Notes: generated from the sequence alone by a model not told the origin. A DNA stretch of 64,000 bases from Cheiracanthium punctorium (GCA_038373885.1 JAWZYV010017527.1:682001-746000), one strand, 5' to 3'. Shown: positions 35,801 through 50,800, counted from the stretch's first letter. Made by a program: numbers and translations.

Positions 35801-38800
35801 ACAGTAGTAATCATGAAGAATATGTATTTATAATATGCTTTTTATTTATTTATTTATTTAAAGTTCATTTGACCTATGCATTTGTAAAAGTCTATTTTTA
35901 ATTTAACTAAATAATTTAACTAAATAAATATTTAGTGTCCACTGATAACTAAAATGGGGACTTTTGCTAGTAAATTAAAGATTAGGCAAATTGAGATACT
36001 TTTTTAGTATAAAAAAATTTCATTTTCATGGTATTTTCAAATATTTGGTGACCTTTCCCTTTATCAATTTGGATTTTGAAATTTAAGTATGCAGTTTTCA
36101 CATTCCTGAATTAAATATCATACCGTGTCATCTGTTAGTATGGATTCTGTTATCTTCAGTGCATATTAAAAGTATACATATACTTAACCTTTTCCTTTTT
36201 TTCAACAGTTTGAACAGTTTGAGAGCACAATTGGATTCAAATTACATAATCATAAAGCAGCTAAAAGATTGTGGAAAGTATGTGTTGAACATCACACATT
36301 TTTCAGGTGAGTGCTTGGATTTATTTGCGGTGTTGTTCCTAATCAAAACTGTGTGGGTGGGGGGGCGGGGTCAATGTCCATTCTAGAAAAGCAATAATGG
36401 CACCAGACAGTGTTCACATTTCTTTTCTAAATATGCAAGGGTATTTATAAAAAAAAGACACTTTGTGTTAAGAAAAAAGGCAATTTGTGTTAAGAAAAAA
36501 GGCAATTTTTGTAACATTCTACTGGATTATTTCTCTGTACAGCTGGTGCTCTTTTAAAAAGGCACTTTCTTTACCTGCTACTTGGTACCCCCCTCCCCTC
36601 TGCATTGTATATTAGCATAGAATTGTAGAATTAACAATTTAGTGCAAAATATTATATTAAATGCAGAGCCTACTCCATATTAAAAAGCTGTAACAGAACT
36701 TTTCCCTTCTAAAAAAAGAATTTTAAAAAAAGTAATTTTTTAAGTAAATCCTTTTAATCGATAAAGTGCAAGGGCAGAGTGCATTGAAAAAGAACAAACT
36801 TATGTGTAAATGGTAATGTTTAAATGTTTGAAATTATTAAAATTGATTTTTGAAAACGGCACAGTGAGAATGAATCTTTCGAAAAGGAGAGAAGGTTTGC
36901 AAATCCAAATTTTCTTTTTAGTTTTAAATAATCATTGTCATAGAGGTATGTTTTTCTCGTTTCTTACCTTCTTTTTTTTTTTTTCAATGCGTCAATTTTT
37001 AAGTATATTTACAATTTTATACCAAAATACAAGGGGTTTTGTGATCCAGAAATTTCCATAATTCTATGTTTTTTTGTGCAAAGAGATAAATTATTCTGGA
37101 AATTTATGCTCAAGCATTCAAATTTGTCTTTTCCCATCCTTCTTGAAGATAATTTTTTCTTGAGCATGTCTTTATTTAAATCTCCTGTGCCGTAGGATTA
37201 GTAGGTGTTTTTCTATTATCTTTTCATGTACTTCAGGATTTCTTGCAGAAATCCTGAAGTCACTCCTGAGAAAAATGTGTACTATTTATGCACCTTTTCA
37301 GATTAATGACCCCCGAAGCTCCTCCAAAGCCCAAACTCGCTCTGCTGCAAATGGGTTCCCGCTTCAGATATTCCGGTCGAACGCAGTACCAGACACGTCA
37401 GGCCAGTGCATTAATTGATCGACCTCCTCCTCACTTTGAGCGGACACTGAGCAATAAGCGGTTTACCTCCAGGAGTATGGATGGTGGTATGTTTTATTCT
37501 ATTCATGACATGACCTTCTGAGTCTTGATTCTTTGTGTATTTTTTGTTTTTCAAATCCTTCAAGTGAAAGGCATTTTTAAGTGCAGTTATGTGTGTGTGT
37601 GTGTAGATATAATTTGTTTGAATTAATTGTAAATATTGAACCAATAAATCTTTTCTGGTTTAAAAATTAAATAATGTTGAATGTGTTACAAAATGTTGCA
37701 GTAAAATGTAACTACATTTTCAATAAACTTACTTGTACAGGCATATCTGAGTTTCATTAAACATTTAATCAAAATTAGCCAATGCTGTTCATGCTAATTT
37801 CATGATTTTACTTTTTAAGCATAAATTTAAACTTTAAACATAGTTTAGTTTTGAAAATATTTTAAAACATACAAAATTTTGTTGTATGGTAAAATCTTCG
37901 ACTCAGAATTTCCTAGTCCCATTCCCAAAGCTATATATACTAAAATGAACACTTCTAATTTTGAAAAAATAAATAAAAGTGTGTATTTTCAAAGTGAATA
38001 TAAAACAGTTATATATTCAATCAAGGTTTTAAATGATTTGACTTAAAATGCTGATTATTTCTTCATGAATGTTTAATTCTAATATGTGGGGTTTCTTCCA
38101 TGATATAAATTGTAAATGTATAATTTAAAGGATTTCTGTAATTAATTAGCTCATCATGTTTAACTAGTCATCAAAGTTTTTATACAATATATCATATGCA
38201 ACATTCTTATGTAATAATGTTTATCATTATTCAAGTGTTCAGTAAAATATCTTCTTTATCTTTTAAATGTATTGCTGTCATAAAACTAAAATGTTAGTTT
38301 GCACATTTTTAAGAAGTCTTGAAAAAATAACTTCAGCTAAATTCCCAGTAAGTCACTTCTGAAACATCACACATACATTTTAGCGTAAGATATCCATTAG
38401 TTAGAGGTTTAACTGTGTGTTTTTCTGTACTGTAGTATTTATGTGTTTGTGAACGATGTGTTGTGGTTTCTCTTTAGAGTGGCGTAACTTGTTCCGCCCG
38501 TAACAATGTCCTTGTTGTAGTCCAGTCTCTTGTCTTCTGTTTTTAATTGCTTGAGAAAAATTAATAGACAATAATTACTAATTAGATCTTTGTGCTTAAG
38601 CTGTATGCATTCTTAAAGTCTTTTATCCATAGCTAATATTTTTTGAGCATTCTTGTTCTGCCCCTGGCTTACAAAGAATTTCTCCAGTGTGTCAAGGTGT
38701 AGGAAATGCCCCCAAAATTAACTTTATAATTTACAGCTTAAAAGTTGGCAAAATATAAATATCATAAGGATAAGCTAACTGTTTTGGCCTTCTATTTTGT

Positions 38801-41800
38801 GTTCATAATAGTAAGGTATGCATCTAATTTATGGCTTTAAACTTCCAGAAGGCATTGCTCTTCTTAAAATGTTATAGATGGCAAAACGACTTGCTAAGGG
38901 CCCACTGCCCATTACTTTTGGCTGAGAAAAATTTATTGTTGATTAGTTTTAAAGTCTCTTTATTTTACTGGGCTCTCTTACAATGGTATCCACCAAACAC
39001 CATAACTTTACAAGTCATGTAACCTGAATGGTTGATATGACTCTCGGAGACAATGCAGAAATTGTATTGGTCAGTTGTTGTGCAACCCTTGTATTTGGCA
39101 TGGCGAATATCTGTTCCCCACTAACTGTAGAAGTAATTCACCCTATTGATTCACTCACAGGTTTAATGTGATAAAAAATATCCATTATTAGTTAGTTAAA
39201 GCTGTTCAAAATAAGCTTGCATATCAACTTTCTTTGTTTAGAGATTATGCCCAGTTATTTCACTTTAGCACTTATTAAAAATAAGTGTGTTTTGCTTTCA
39301 TTTAAGCATTACATGTTAAAAAGAAAATTTGATTAGCTATATAAAGAAGAGGTTTAGAGGAACTTTATTCATTAAGTTTGGGAAATCAAAAGTATGCTAT
39401 TTCTAGAAACCCCGAAGCTATGTATTGCATGCATCTAAATTTGATGTTTTCTTTTTTCATGAACTTTTTCCCTCTCGGGCTCTGCATCTTTAAATTTTTT
39501 AATGAAATAAAAATCAAAGTCAGTAATCACAGCTGCTTTGATTAAAGCCAAGGAATGACTTAAACTCAGCTTTCTCTTAATTCAATACATGTGGCTTACA
39601 CTGCTTTTTTTGAAAGTCTGCATTAACTAAAACTGACCATACAAAAACAAAATATTTTTTTTTAATGTGGCTTTAAACCTGTTAGAGCAAATTAATATTT
39701 TTACTGACCAAAATTTGTATTAGTATGAATCCATGTTTTGTCCTACTGTTTGAATTATAGAATAAGCATACTCCATCAAAATTTGCAATTCTTGTCAAAA
39801 ATAAGCAAGGGGAAAAAAAGAAAGAAGACAGAAGAACGCTGTTTTTGATGTTTTAATCTTCACTGAATTGTAGTTTTATGAGTATTTAAAGTAAAAGGAA
39901 AAAAAAAATTTAATTTTTGTCAATCTGCATTTTTAAGAATTGTCATTTGGGGGGAGTTAAATTTATGTGGATAACTTTAGTTTATAGATACATTACTTGC
40001 TCTTCCCCTTATCCCTGAAGTCTTCTTATATTTATGCTGATTGAGAAGCATTGCCATAAATTACCAACCTTTTAAACATTTAATTCTGCAGTTTTTGAAG
40101 TTTCATAGGGGTAAAAAATATACTGTGCAATACATATCCATTGGTGTTCATTATTATTTAAGTGTACAAAATGCATAGATTAGGAATTTAGATGAATACT
40201 GTGCCTATCTACTTCTGTCCTTGCTCTAATATTTTAGCCTTTAAATTTAGAGCAAGTTTCCCTTTAGATGTATCATTCAATCCCCAGGCCATTGCCTTTT
40301 AGACTTAACTTCTGCTTTTTTCTTAACTTTGAACAGTAGCATTTGCAGAGTTTTTTCCAGGGAAAGTTGCTTTGCCCTTCAATATTTTCTTTTGTATTAT
40401 TAGGATGGAATTTTTTAGGGTATTCACCCTAAAAAAATCTCTGAAGGCCACTTAGCCCATTTGCCCCGGTAACTGCACAGCTTCCCCTTCTGCGTTCACC
40501 ATTGGTTCCTATCATGTGTCTGAATATTCCACTGGGATGGGATCCCATATTTGCATGGTAACCCTAGCAACACAACAATGTTGTTTCAATGTGAACTTTC
40601 AATGTCGTTTCCACATGATTTTGTTCAGTTTTCTCCACTTTGTTTCAGCATGGACATTGATATAATATTGAAACAACATTCTGAAATCACAAGAGGAAAA
40701 CAAATAAAAAAACAAGATTTTATTTCTCTCATGCAAAATTATTAAAATCCATATGGAAATTTACGAAAAATTGTTGATAATTATCTACTTGAAAACATCA
40801 TTTTAATTCCTATTTACTGTTGTAAAAATGCATTGTGACAATGCTATATTTTAATACAAATTAAAATGATATTTTCAAGTAGATAATTATCAGCAATTTT
40901 TTTTTTCGTAAATTTCCGTATGATTTTAATAATTTTGCACGAAAGAAATGAAATCTTGTTTTTTTTATTTGTTTTCTTCTTGTGATTTCACAATGTTGTT
41001 TCAATATTATATCAATGTCCATGCTGAAACAGCGAGGAGAAAACTGAACAAAATCATGTGGAAACGACATTGAAAGTTCACATTGAAACAACATTTTGTA
41101 TGGTAGCATTTCACATTCAAACCGCATTGAAACAACATCGTTGTGTTGCTTGGGAATGCACAGATGTGGAACCTTAACTGTGACAGATGGGGGGGAAATC
41201 TTTGCAACAGTGGAAGCGAGTGGGCTAAACCTGGTTTCCCTCTGCATATGCCACTGACTTTTGCATGTGTTTGTTTTGATTGGCTTTGCTTTTTGCTCCT
41301 TTGTCTCTTCCCCTGTTTTTATGTTGTGTGGTTGTTTGCCTCTTCCTCCCCAGCCCCTGGCTACTCTAGAGAGCGCACTTCTCCCAATGAAAGACCAGAC
41401 GAAAGCAAGCGACACACTCTTTCAGGTCCACCCACCCGCAACTACACCAGTGACGAAAAGGTCGATGATCACTCACTCTCTGTCAACACCACCCCAGAGG
41501 AAGTGCCTCGTGCTGAGAAAATCAAGGAGGCAGAAACCGAGAAGAAGAGCAAGGTACCAAAAAAAAAAATTCTGTTTGAATGCAACACTTAACATATGAA
41601 GGGTCTACGGAAAGAATGATGAGAATCCACTTTTCCTCAATGTTGAGGTTTCTACTGCATTCTGTTGTTCATTAGTGGTACTATTAATATCCGAACCCAT
41701 AAGGGGAAAAAACGATGAAAATACACTGAAAAAATAGCCCAAAGATACAGTTTACTGGGGAAGAACGTAGAAAGCCCTATGCGCCTTTCGATTTTTTGGA

Positions 41801-44800
41801 AAATCAGCTGTATATTGGACTCTCATCGTTCTTCCCGTGGACCCTTCATATATTAAAATATTTTTTAAAAAGTAAAATTAAAACATTGAAAAGACTGCAG
41901 CAGACCCCCCCCCCCTCCCCTTATAACACAGGCTCATATAATAGCGATTCATGTATCAGTGTGGGAAAATTTTGTTATTTTTATCATATCACTCTAAAAA
42001 AGACATGCAATAAAGAATGAGATGCTGTAAAAGAATGCATTGCTTGTTAATGCTGCTGATGCTGATTATCTGTTTTTGACTCATACAACAGATTCGTAAA
42101 AGGGCACCATACCCTGCCCACCTTTCTTATTAAAATAGATATGCCCTGCCCTTTATAGAAAAAAAAATATGTCTTGCATCTTTTCTCGGGAAATGTGTGC
42201 AAAAATTGTACTTTTTCATAAATACTTCTTTCCAGTTTGAAAAGTAATTTAAATACTACAGGCTCTTTGCCAAAAAAAAAAAAAAAAAAGGGAAGCTAAA
42301 TACAAGGATTAGGCTAACACGCAACAATGCATATTTCCCCTATTTAAGATCTGCTTTCTTTGAACTCACTTAGTCCTGAGGACTTGTTTATAAAAAGTTG
42401 TAGATGTATTAGATTATTTTCTTTTATCTCCTTGTGTTAAATTTACAAGTGTACTCATTATTTTTCAAATGTTGCTGAAAATTCAGCAAGCGATCCTGAA
42501 TAGTTAGTCATATGAGTTCTTGGGATCCCCAAATTTATGAAATCAGAATGATCCCTGTGGAATATACCTGACCCAAAATTCAAATGCAAGCAGTCTTGGC
42601 TAGAAGTCTGTTCTAATTCACTTCTAGCCAAAAGAAAATCATCGTTTACTTCCGTAAATGTTCTTATTGTTGTCGGTAGTAAATGTTTGTCTTTGATCAT
42701 CTACATAATAAAACAGAACCAGAATTTTCTTTTTTTGCTTCATATTTTAAATCAACCTGACAAGAAAAGATAAAATATATATTTTCATTGATAATTCCCC
42801 CACCCCATTTTCCAATGGAAATTGTTAAGTTACAAAAACATAAACTAAGTTATCAAAGTAGGGGAAGATGTTTTACATTGGAACAATTTTTAGTTTTCTT
42901 TTACATTTGCCCCTCCTCCCCCCCCCGACCAAAAAAAAAATTTCTTTGTAATTTATTAGTTTTATGAGAAATATATCATACTTTTCCCTCTTAATATGAC
43001 TTTTTCCCTTAAAAAAGAAAACAAATAGGGTAAGAGAAATTGGTCCAGGGTACAACATTATGTTTTACCTTGGACCATTAGATGTTACTCTTTGAAGTAC
43101 ACTATCTTTTAATTAATTTTGTTTTCTTAACCTGTCAGTTGAGTAAGGCTATATATTGATAAAAATAAAAAAAATTGAACAAAGTTTTCAAATGCTTTAA
43201 ATAAAATAAATTAAATCAAGCAAATTATACATTTAATAGAACATTCTGTTGAAATATTTGTAAAATATGTCTGTAAAAAATTCTGCTGAAATATTTATAA
43301 TAACACCGTTACATGCTGTAAGTGGTAAGAATACTAGAAAATGTATTTGTGCTATGCTCACTGGCACTCAGAGGCAGTCATTATTGTACCTTGGACTGGC
43401 CCAAGGTACAATAATGGTCAAAGGTACAACATGTAGCCAATTTTTTTATTTCTTTAAACCTAACAATTACAAGTTCTGTTTCTTAAAAATTTAGTATTTT
43501 ACCCTATGGAGAATGAGACTATGGTACTTAACTATTTTAGTTCTGTTACAAAATGTACAGCACTGAATCAAATATGTGTTTGAGAATTAATTTGCAAAAA
43601 TGAAAATGTAATTTTCTCCTTTGAACATGGCTTCAAAATCTGATATGGCCACAGACACATTAAATAGTACCTGATGTTACTAGAGTTATCTGCATATACT
43701 TAATATCATATTTCTCTACCACAAGGCAGAAATATTCGGACTAGTCCAAGGTGCAGCATTCTCCCCTGCTGTTTATAAACTTTAATTAGTGTTGCAGTGC
43801 ATGAACATTTTAAACTCTGGAAAGTGACTGCTTGCTGTAATTGTATACCATTTTTTATTGACTGAAATTAAAAGCTGTTTTAAAATGATAATTTTGTGAT
43901 AAAATATGAAGTTTCTGTCTATAGGAAATGTGTATATATACATATGTGTATTATGTAATATGTCAGGTACGAAAGTAAGGGGTGGCACTGTATGACTGAA
44001 AAATTGGGTGCATGCCACTGAAAATTACGTTTATTTGAATTACTTGTAAAAATGGCTGGTGAATTTATTGAAATTATGTGGAACAGACATTAATCTCCAT
44101 AAGATTTTTGCTATTTATTTTAGTTATGTTCTAATTTATTTACATAAAATGTGTATTTATTAGAATTTTTGTTGATACCATTTTGCCCCCTTGCAGAAAC
44201 CATATGGAGGTGTAGCTGTTATGCTCCCGATGGACTTGAATAAAGCTCGCAAGTCTCCTATACCATCTCCTGTACCACCTGAACCTGTGGAAAGAACAGA
44301 AATGAAAACACTTAATGAGGAAGCTTACAGGCCTGCATATGAAGAGGTAGTATTTTAAATGTATTGCTGCTTTGTGATCGTGCCATGACTTCACGAAGCT
44401 TAAGTTAAAATTTGCAAACATACCTAAATTAAAGTTAAATAAACCAATATCTTTTCCTAAAACAAATGGCATAGAGGCCGAAATAATCGTATAGTTTAAA
44501 AGTTTTTAGCCGCCAAAGACCCAGGTTCTATCTGTGCATTTCGCTGAAAAGAAAAATGGCGCAACGACGCCATTGTAGACCCAGTAAAGAGACAAAGAAA
44601 TAATGAAGAAAACACTCTGTTAAACTTTAAAATCTTACATTTATTTTAAATTAACTTCATCATAACAAATTTATTCTTGAATAACTAACCACACCATTAC
44701 ATAAGAGTATAACAACAACTTAACTTATTATTAATAGAGCTCTCTAATCATTTTAACCATTATTCTCAGTGCACTTATGTAGTAGCCGACATGTTAAAAA

Positions 44801-47800
44801 AAATTAAATAGAGAAAGAAAGGAAAGAAAAGAAAATAAGACTTATCGTCTTTAGGAAGAATCTGGGGGCCCCCATCGTTCAGTCGTCTCAGGTCGCCAGC
44901 TCCATGCCTCGTCTCAACTACATCATGTTTTGGCTTCTCTCCAAAAAAAAAAAAAATCACGTTCAGATCTCCGTCCGCAGGCACCAGCTAGAGGAAGACA
45001 GCGAGCCTGCTCCCTGACGCTCGCTTTTCCCTTCTCAGCCTTCTCACTTCTGTAGTCATCCGACAATCAAGTTCATTCATGAACTTTAATTTTTTCATAT
45101 CTTAGTGCATAAACATTGAAGTGAAACTTATTTAATTGGTGAAGTTATGTCGCATTAAAAAGAAATTTAATTATTTCGTTGGTTAATTGATGTATTTTGA
45201 GGCATTTACATTTTTTCTTACACGTGGTTGTGTTCCTCCGCCGATTTCGATGTCTCTATCGAATCTTCATCCAATCTATCGAATTATGTAAAATTGATGC
45301 AGGGAAAAAGGGTAATAAGAAAAAAAAAACAGAAAAGGCAGAATAAAAAGTTAAAGACGGAGAGAAAATTTTAGCATAAAAAAAAAACACTTTTAAACCA
45401 AAACTTAAAATTTAGCAAACACTTTACAAAGCCAAAATATGATGTTTGTATCAAAAATTTATTTAAGGAAAAAAAAATGTCGGCATAAAGAAAAGGAAAA
45501 GTCGGCTCGATTTAAAAAAAACACATATAAACATTTCTAACATTAATTATTTATCAAAAGTTACAATCATACCAATACCACGTATCAAAAAGAAAAAGTT
45601 TTGTTCATCCGATCTGGCAACCTGTTTTGACGTTAGCGCGCAAAACGAATCAAAACAAACTGCGAAATCGGAAAGTTTGTGCCGTGAAAGAAATAATAAA
45701 CAAACCCAAAAGATAAGTAGTACCACTAAAACATTACACAAAATATTACTCTATAATTTGTTTTTTACTACCCATAGATCGCTAGAACAAACATTATTTA
45801 CAAAACATTTTTCAAATCACAACAATCGTTACATACCTATAATTATTTTTAAAGAAAAATATAAATAGAACTATTATTATTTAAGATGGCTTTTATTGAG
45901 TAGTGTTTTCAGAAATTTTATTGTAGGAAAAATATCAAGGAGGGGGGGGGGGAATACAACAGCACCCAGACAAGTTCAGTCAAACTTGATTCTTGATTAC
46001 ACAAAAGGTGAAGGGACAGAGACAATTTGTTCATTAAATTCAAGTAATTTTAACAACCAGTTTTACTATAAATTCAAATATTTTAACAATGAACAAACAT
46101 TTCTTTTAATTTCTCTCATTAAATCAAAACTTATCTGGACGCACTTAGAGAAGATGGGGTTGGGGAAATTTTCTAAAGATATTTTAAGTGTGTCTTTTTA
46201 ATTTCAATTTATTTTTGCTCTTACTAACATTATACAGTATAGCCTTTCATTTGCAGCAAAATTTTGTAAAATGTCATAACATAAAGGGTTTTGGATTATA
46301 CACTTTGGTCTCATCTAAATATGTATGTAAAGCCATATAAATGCTACAAATAAGAATGAATTTTTTAACAAACTCTCTCTAAGGCATAAATATTATACAG
46401 TGAAGAAAATATTTCCTCATATTTATTACCTTTGATGGAAGAAGCAATTTGCAAATAACTGCAATATACATTCTTTCCTCACATTATTCTGTTTTGCCAT
46501 CAAAAAGATGGCCAAAAATAGTTTGTCCCTTGTCCATCTCAGTCAGTCAGGAACTTATTTGCCGCCTTTTGAATTGTAAATCCTTTAATGAACCTAGGAG
46601 TATACGCTACACTGTCTTGGATTTTGTTACAAAAAGCCAGCTAAGGGTTATCTATTTTCATAGTGATTTCACAAAGTCCTGCCAATTTAAGGCTTCAAGA
46701 TAGACCAATTGAAAATCTCACGTTTCACATTAGCAAAAACATCCTTGTTGGAGTACAGGGGATTACAACTATGCAGGTTAAAAAGAAATGCCACACTTGG
46801 TATTAATCTAAAATAACATTTAATATTGACATTTCACGTCAGCAAACCATAACACATCTATCAAAACATAAATGTATCCCTTTAAAAAAGTTGTACTAGA
46901 TCATTTTCTTTTATCTCCCTGTGTTGAATTTACAAGTGTTCTCATTAGGAAAAGGAACCAGAAAATTTAGCAAGGGATCATTCATATGTCTCCAAAATCA
47001 AGTTCTCCCTCCTTTTCATAGTTAAAGCGTAAACATGAGATTTCAAGATTTAAACTGTCTGTTCAGCAAAATCTGTGCAAAGGCATATCTGCATAGTCTC
47101 TGCCTGTGATTATTATATCATCATGGTCTAAAGCAGCCATATCTCCAACAATCCTATTCGAAACTTCATAGAATACAAAAATTCCTTTTGTCATCTTTTT
47201 TCTGGCATTTAAGTTATCTTGTTTTTATCTTGATAACTTATATTATTAAAATGCATAGTAGATTTTGCTAAGTTAATTAGTTTTAAAAAAGAAGCAACTT
47301 CAAAAAAAATATATTTAGCCCTTGATTTTTTTATAAAACCTGTTATGCATGTTTTATAATTTGATTCTTTGTTGATATATTGCTAAATTTTAAGTTTTAA
47401 ATGCATGTATTTTATTAGTGTGATATATTTAGCTTTTTAAAAAGTATTCTTTCATTGGTTTTGGTTCTAATTTTTCTTTTTTTCTCCTTCCTTTGCATGA
47501 AACCCTCCCATTTCACCATGATGCCAACCCTCCATGCATGTTTCTGAAATTTTTGTTTGACATCATCCAATTATTTAGTCTAAAAATAAAGACATTACAA
47601 CACCAACTCATAACACTGTTACACCAAGGGATAAGGTAGCTGAATCGAAATCCCAGAAAGAAAATCGACCAAGTTCTCTCTTTACTGGAAAACCTTCTCC
47701 TTACACTAAAGAATACATCTATGAGGTGAACACGAATGAATACAAAACTCCATTTAGTCCTGCTGAGCATGGTTTCTCATACGAAGGCCAAAGATCTGAT

Positions 47801-50800
47801 AGTACTTCGCCACCACCCGCAGAAACTCTACAGCTGGAAACATCCCCTGGAAGCAAGCGAGCCAAGGGATTGGCTTTCACGTATGCTCCCCCTGAAGCCG
47901 AGGTTAATAATTCCCAGAGCGAGATAATCTTATCCCCTCAAGTTGTTGAAGAGGAGGACAACAGAATTCAGGACATGTCCTCAGAGTGGTGCGACACAAC
48001 CATTGATGAATCCATCAAGTGGGATGATTCAAAAGAGGAAGAGATGATTAAAAATAAGGAGAATTTAGAAATATCCGAGAAGAGTGAACATAAGCCGAAG
48101 CTGGGTCTCTCCATATTTAAAAAGGGAAAAGATAAAGATAAGAAAGGGAAAAAAGAGCAGGAAGATAAAAAATCAAAAGAGAAGGAAGAGAAAGACAAGA
48201 CGGAGAAGGAGAAAGTTGATAAGAAGACAGACAAAGCACCCGTCGAAACATCACCGAACAAGAGAGATTCAGCTATTGAGACAGATTTGCAAGTGGACGA
48301 GATTGTTGTTTCTAATGTGAAAGACTTGAAAAAAGATGAGAAAGAAGAATCTGCTTTGTCCGAAGAAGAGAAAGCTGTTAGAGATGAGGCTGAGAAAGAG
48401 AAAGAGAATAAACTTAAGCTTGCATTTGCCAAGAAAAGTAAATCAAAAGAAACTGTAGAGGATTCTAATACAAAGAAAAAATCAAAGGAAGACACGAAAA
48501 AAGCAAAAGAGGAAGAAGCCAAAAGAAAGCAGAAGGAGAAAGAAGAAAAGGAAGCAGCTAAAAAGAAAGCCAAGGAAGAGAAAAAACTGAAAGAAAAAGA
48601 AGCAAAAGAAAAGAAAGCCAAAGAGAAAGCTGAAAAACTGAAGAAAAAGTCTGACAGTAAGTTGGACAAAAAAGCTAAAGAGAGCTCACCAGAAAAAAGC
48701 CCTAACAAGGAGCCTGAGAAAGCAGAGGGAGATTTGTCATCTGAAGAAAACAAAAATAAGGACGACTCAGAAACTAAAGACTCAAAACACACACCCAGTA
48801 AAAGTAAAAGCAAAGAAAGTCTCCAAAAAGAGTCCAAACCTAAAAAATCCAAATTATCATTGCCTAAAATTGGCAAAAAGAAATCTAAAAAAGAATCTGG
48901 GAAGGACCATTCTGATACCTCTTCTGTTTCGAGCAGCTCTTCAGAAGGCAGCATGATAGACTATGGTACCAATGTTTCTGGAAATGAAACTTCTGGAGTG
49001 CCTGGCTTAGTGACTTCAACACCCAACCAGTCCTTAAGGACAAACACGGATAAATTTCCTGCTGAAAGTTCTAAAGATGTTTCTATCAATTCAGAAACAG
49101 CAGTTCTAGAACTCGACAGATCGCCGTATTCAAGTCCCAGTAGCAAGCCACGACATATTGTTTTGGCAGCAGGCACACAAAGCAGGCCACAAACAGAGGT
49201 TTTTATGATTTAAATTATTTTATTTATGATTTATTTTTTATACAATTTTTGTTATATTATTTGTATTTAGTAGAATGTTTCATGTTCCTTTTTCTCTAAT
49301 CTTATGTATGCATTTTTACAATTTGTGTGATGTGTTGTTTTCAGTAATTGAATATGCCAATTAAGTTGTATCATGACAGATAAAAATTATTAGAAAAGCA
49401 TTTTTATGTTTTTAAATATAGGAAGAAAATAAAATTGTTAAAGAACCATTAAAAAATACCCTCAAATTCTGATAATTTCAAAATAACTTGAATTTAATCT
49501 ACTGATTTAATTTTTTTTAATCAAAAGGTGTGAAGTCCCACTTCTTACTCCCCTCCTTTCCCCTTATCACAAACTCAAACATTCACAAACATCCCCCCCC
49601 CTTCCGGAGTGTGACATCGTTTGTGAATCCCATAATGGTTATAGGGTTGTCATTTTTTACATTGTATTTCAAGAGGCATGACCTAAAGTTTTTAGAGTCC
49701 CTGCTAAAATAGATTAGTTTAATATAGGAAATAAATTACTTCTTAAAGAACTTTCACTTCTCCTCTCCAACTTTTACTTTACTTCATTATTCATGGCAGT
49801 GGTTTCAGTCCCATTTAATTACTTGCCTATCAATTTAATTACTTGCCTATCAAGTTGTGGACAAGAGTTCATGCTCATATGGGCTCATACCCATCTAACT
49901 GAACTAGGGTCTCCACAGTCCTTGAAAAACCTTGAAAGCTCTTTAATTTCAGAAAATGAGTCCTTGGAAAATTGCATGTTATTCTTGAAAAGACCTTGAA
50001 TTTTGCAACTACGAAGAATATAAATGTTCATCTAGCATTTTCCTACTAAGCAAGAGGGGAAATAAATTTCTCCCTAAAAATCCACGCTATCAAGAAAAGT
50101 TCAATTGCATTTTCAGCACATTTGGGAACTAGGTCCACTGCATAGTGCTATGCTATTGGTAAGCATTTGCTCCTGTCTCATGGCGGGCAGTGCTTATTGT
50201 GTTGAAATACACTGGACTTCCCCTGAATTCTCAAAAGCAAAATATGAGATTCGGTATGGATTTTTCTACAGACCTTAAAAGTCAGCAAAAATCATTAAAT
50301 TAACAAAAGTATGTGAAAATTGAGGTATTAGCAAAAGTCATAGGAGTAGAAAAAAAAGTCAGGGAAAATCCAAAAGAAACTTATTCTATCGCATGAACAT
50401 TCTTTCTTTTTCTCTTACCAAAACTGCTTGTACAGAGCAGTCAATTATATTTCCTCTCCATAAGTACCTGACTTTAAGGACCCCCCCCCCAGCCCCTTCT
50501 GCAAATTCAAAATCAGTTTAATTTGGGAGAGGGCCTTATAATTCCCCCCCACCCCCCATCCCTGGTTTTCTGCTTTTTCCAAATTATTAGGGTGGGAATT
50601 GAGTGGAAAATTTTAAATGAAATTTTCAAGTATATAAACATGAAAGTGCACAAAGACTTGGGGGTTTACAATACAGAAAATCCCCAAATCAAAAGAAAAC
50701 TAATTAATGCATTAAAAATGTGTGTTGTCCTCCTCTTCTATATTGTAAATTGATCACCCAATTACAAAATCAATATACCTTGATGATTAAAAGTTATTCT

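Noticed and set aside
40861..41415. 184-codon minus-strand open frame
   Set aside because: Runs through one arm of the foldback element and antisense to exon 10; arises from the palindrome.
47968..48954. 328-codon antisense open frame
   Set aside because: It is the mirror of the Lys/Glu-rich exon 12 (GAA/AAA codons read as Ser/Phe/Leu) and has no family resemblance or splice logic of its own.
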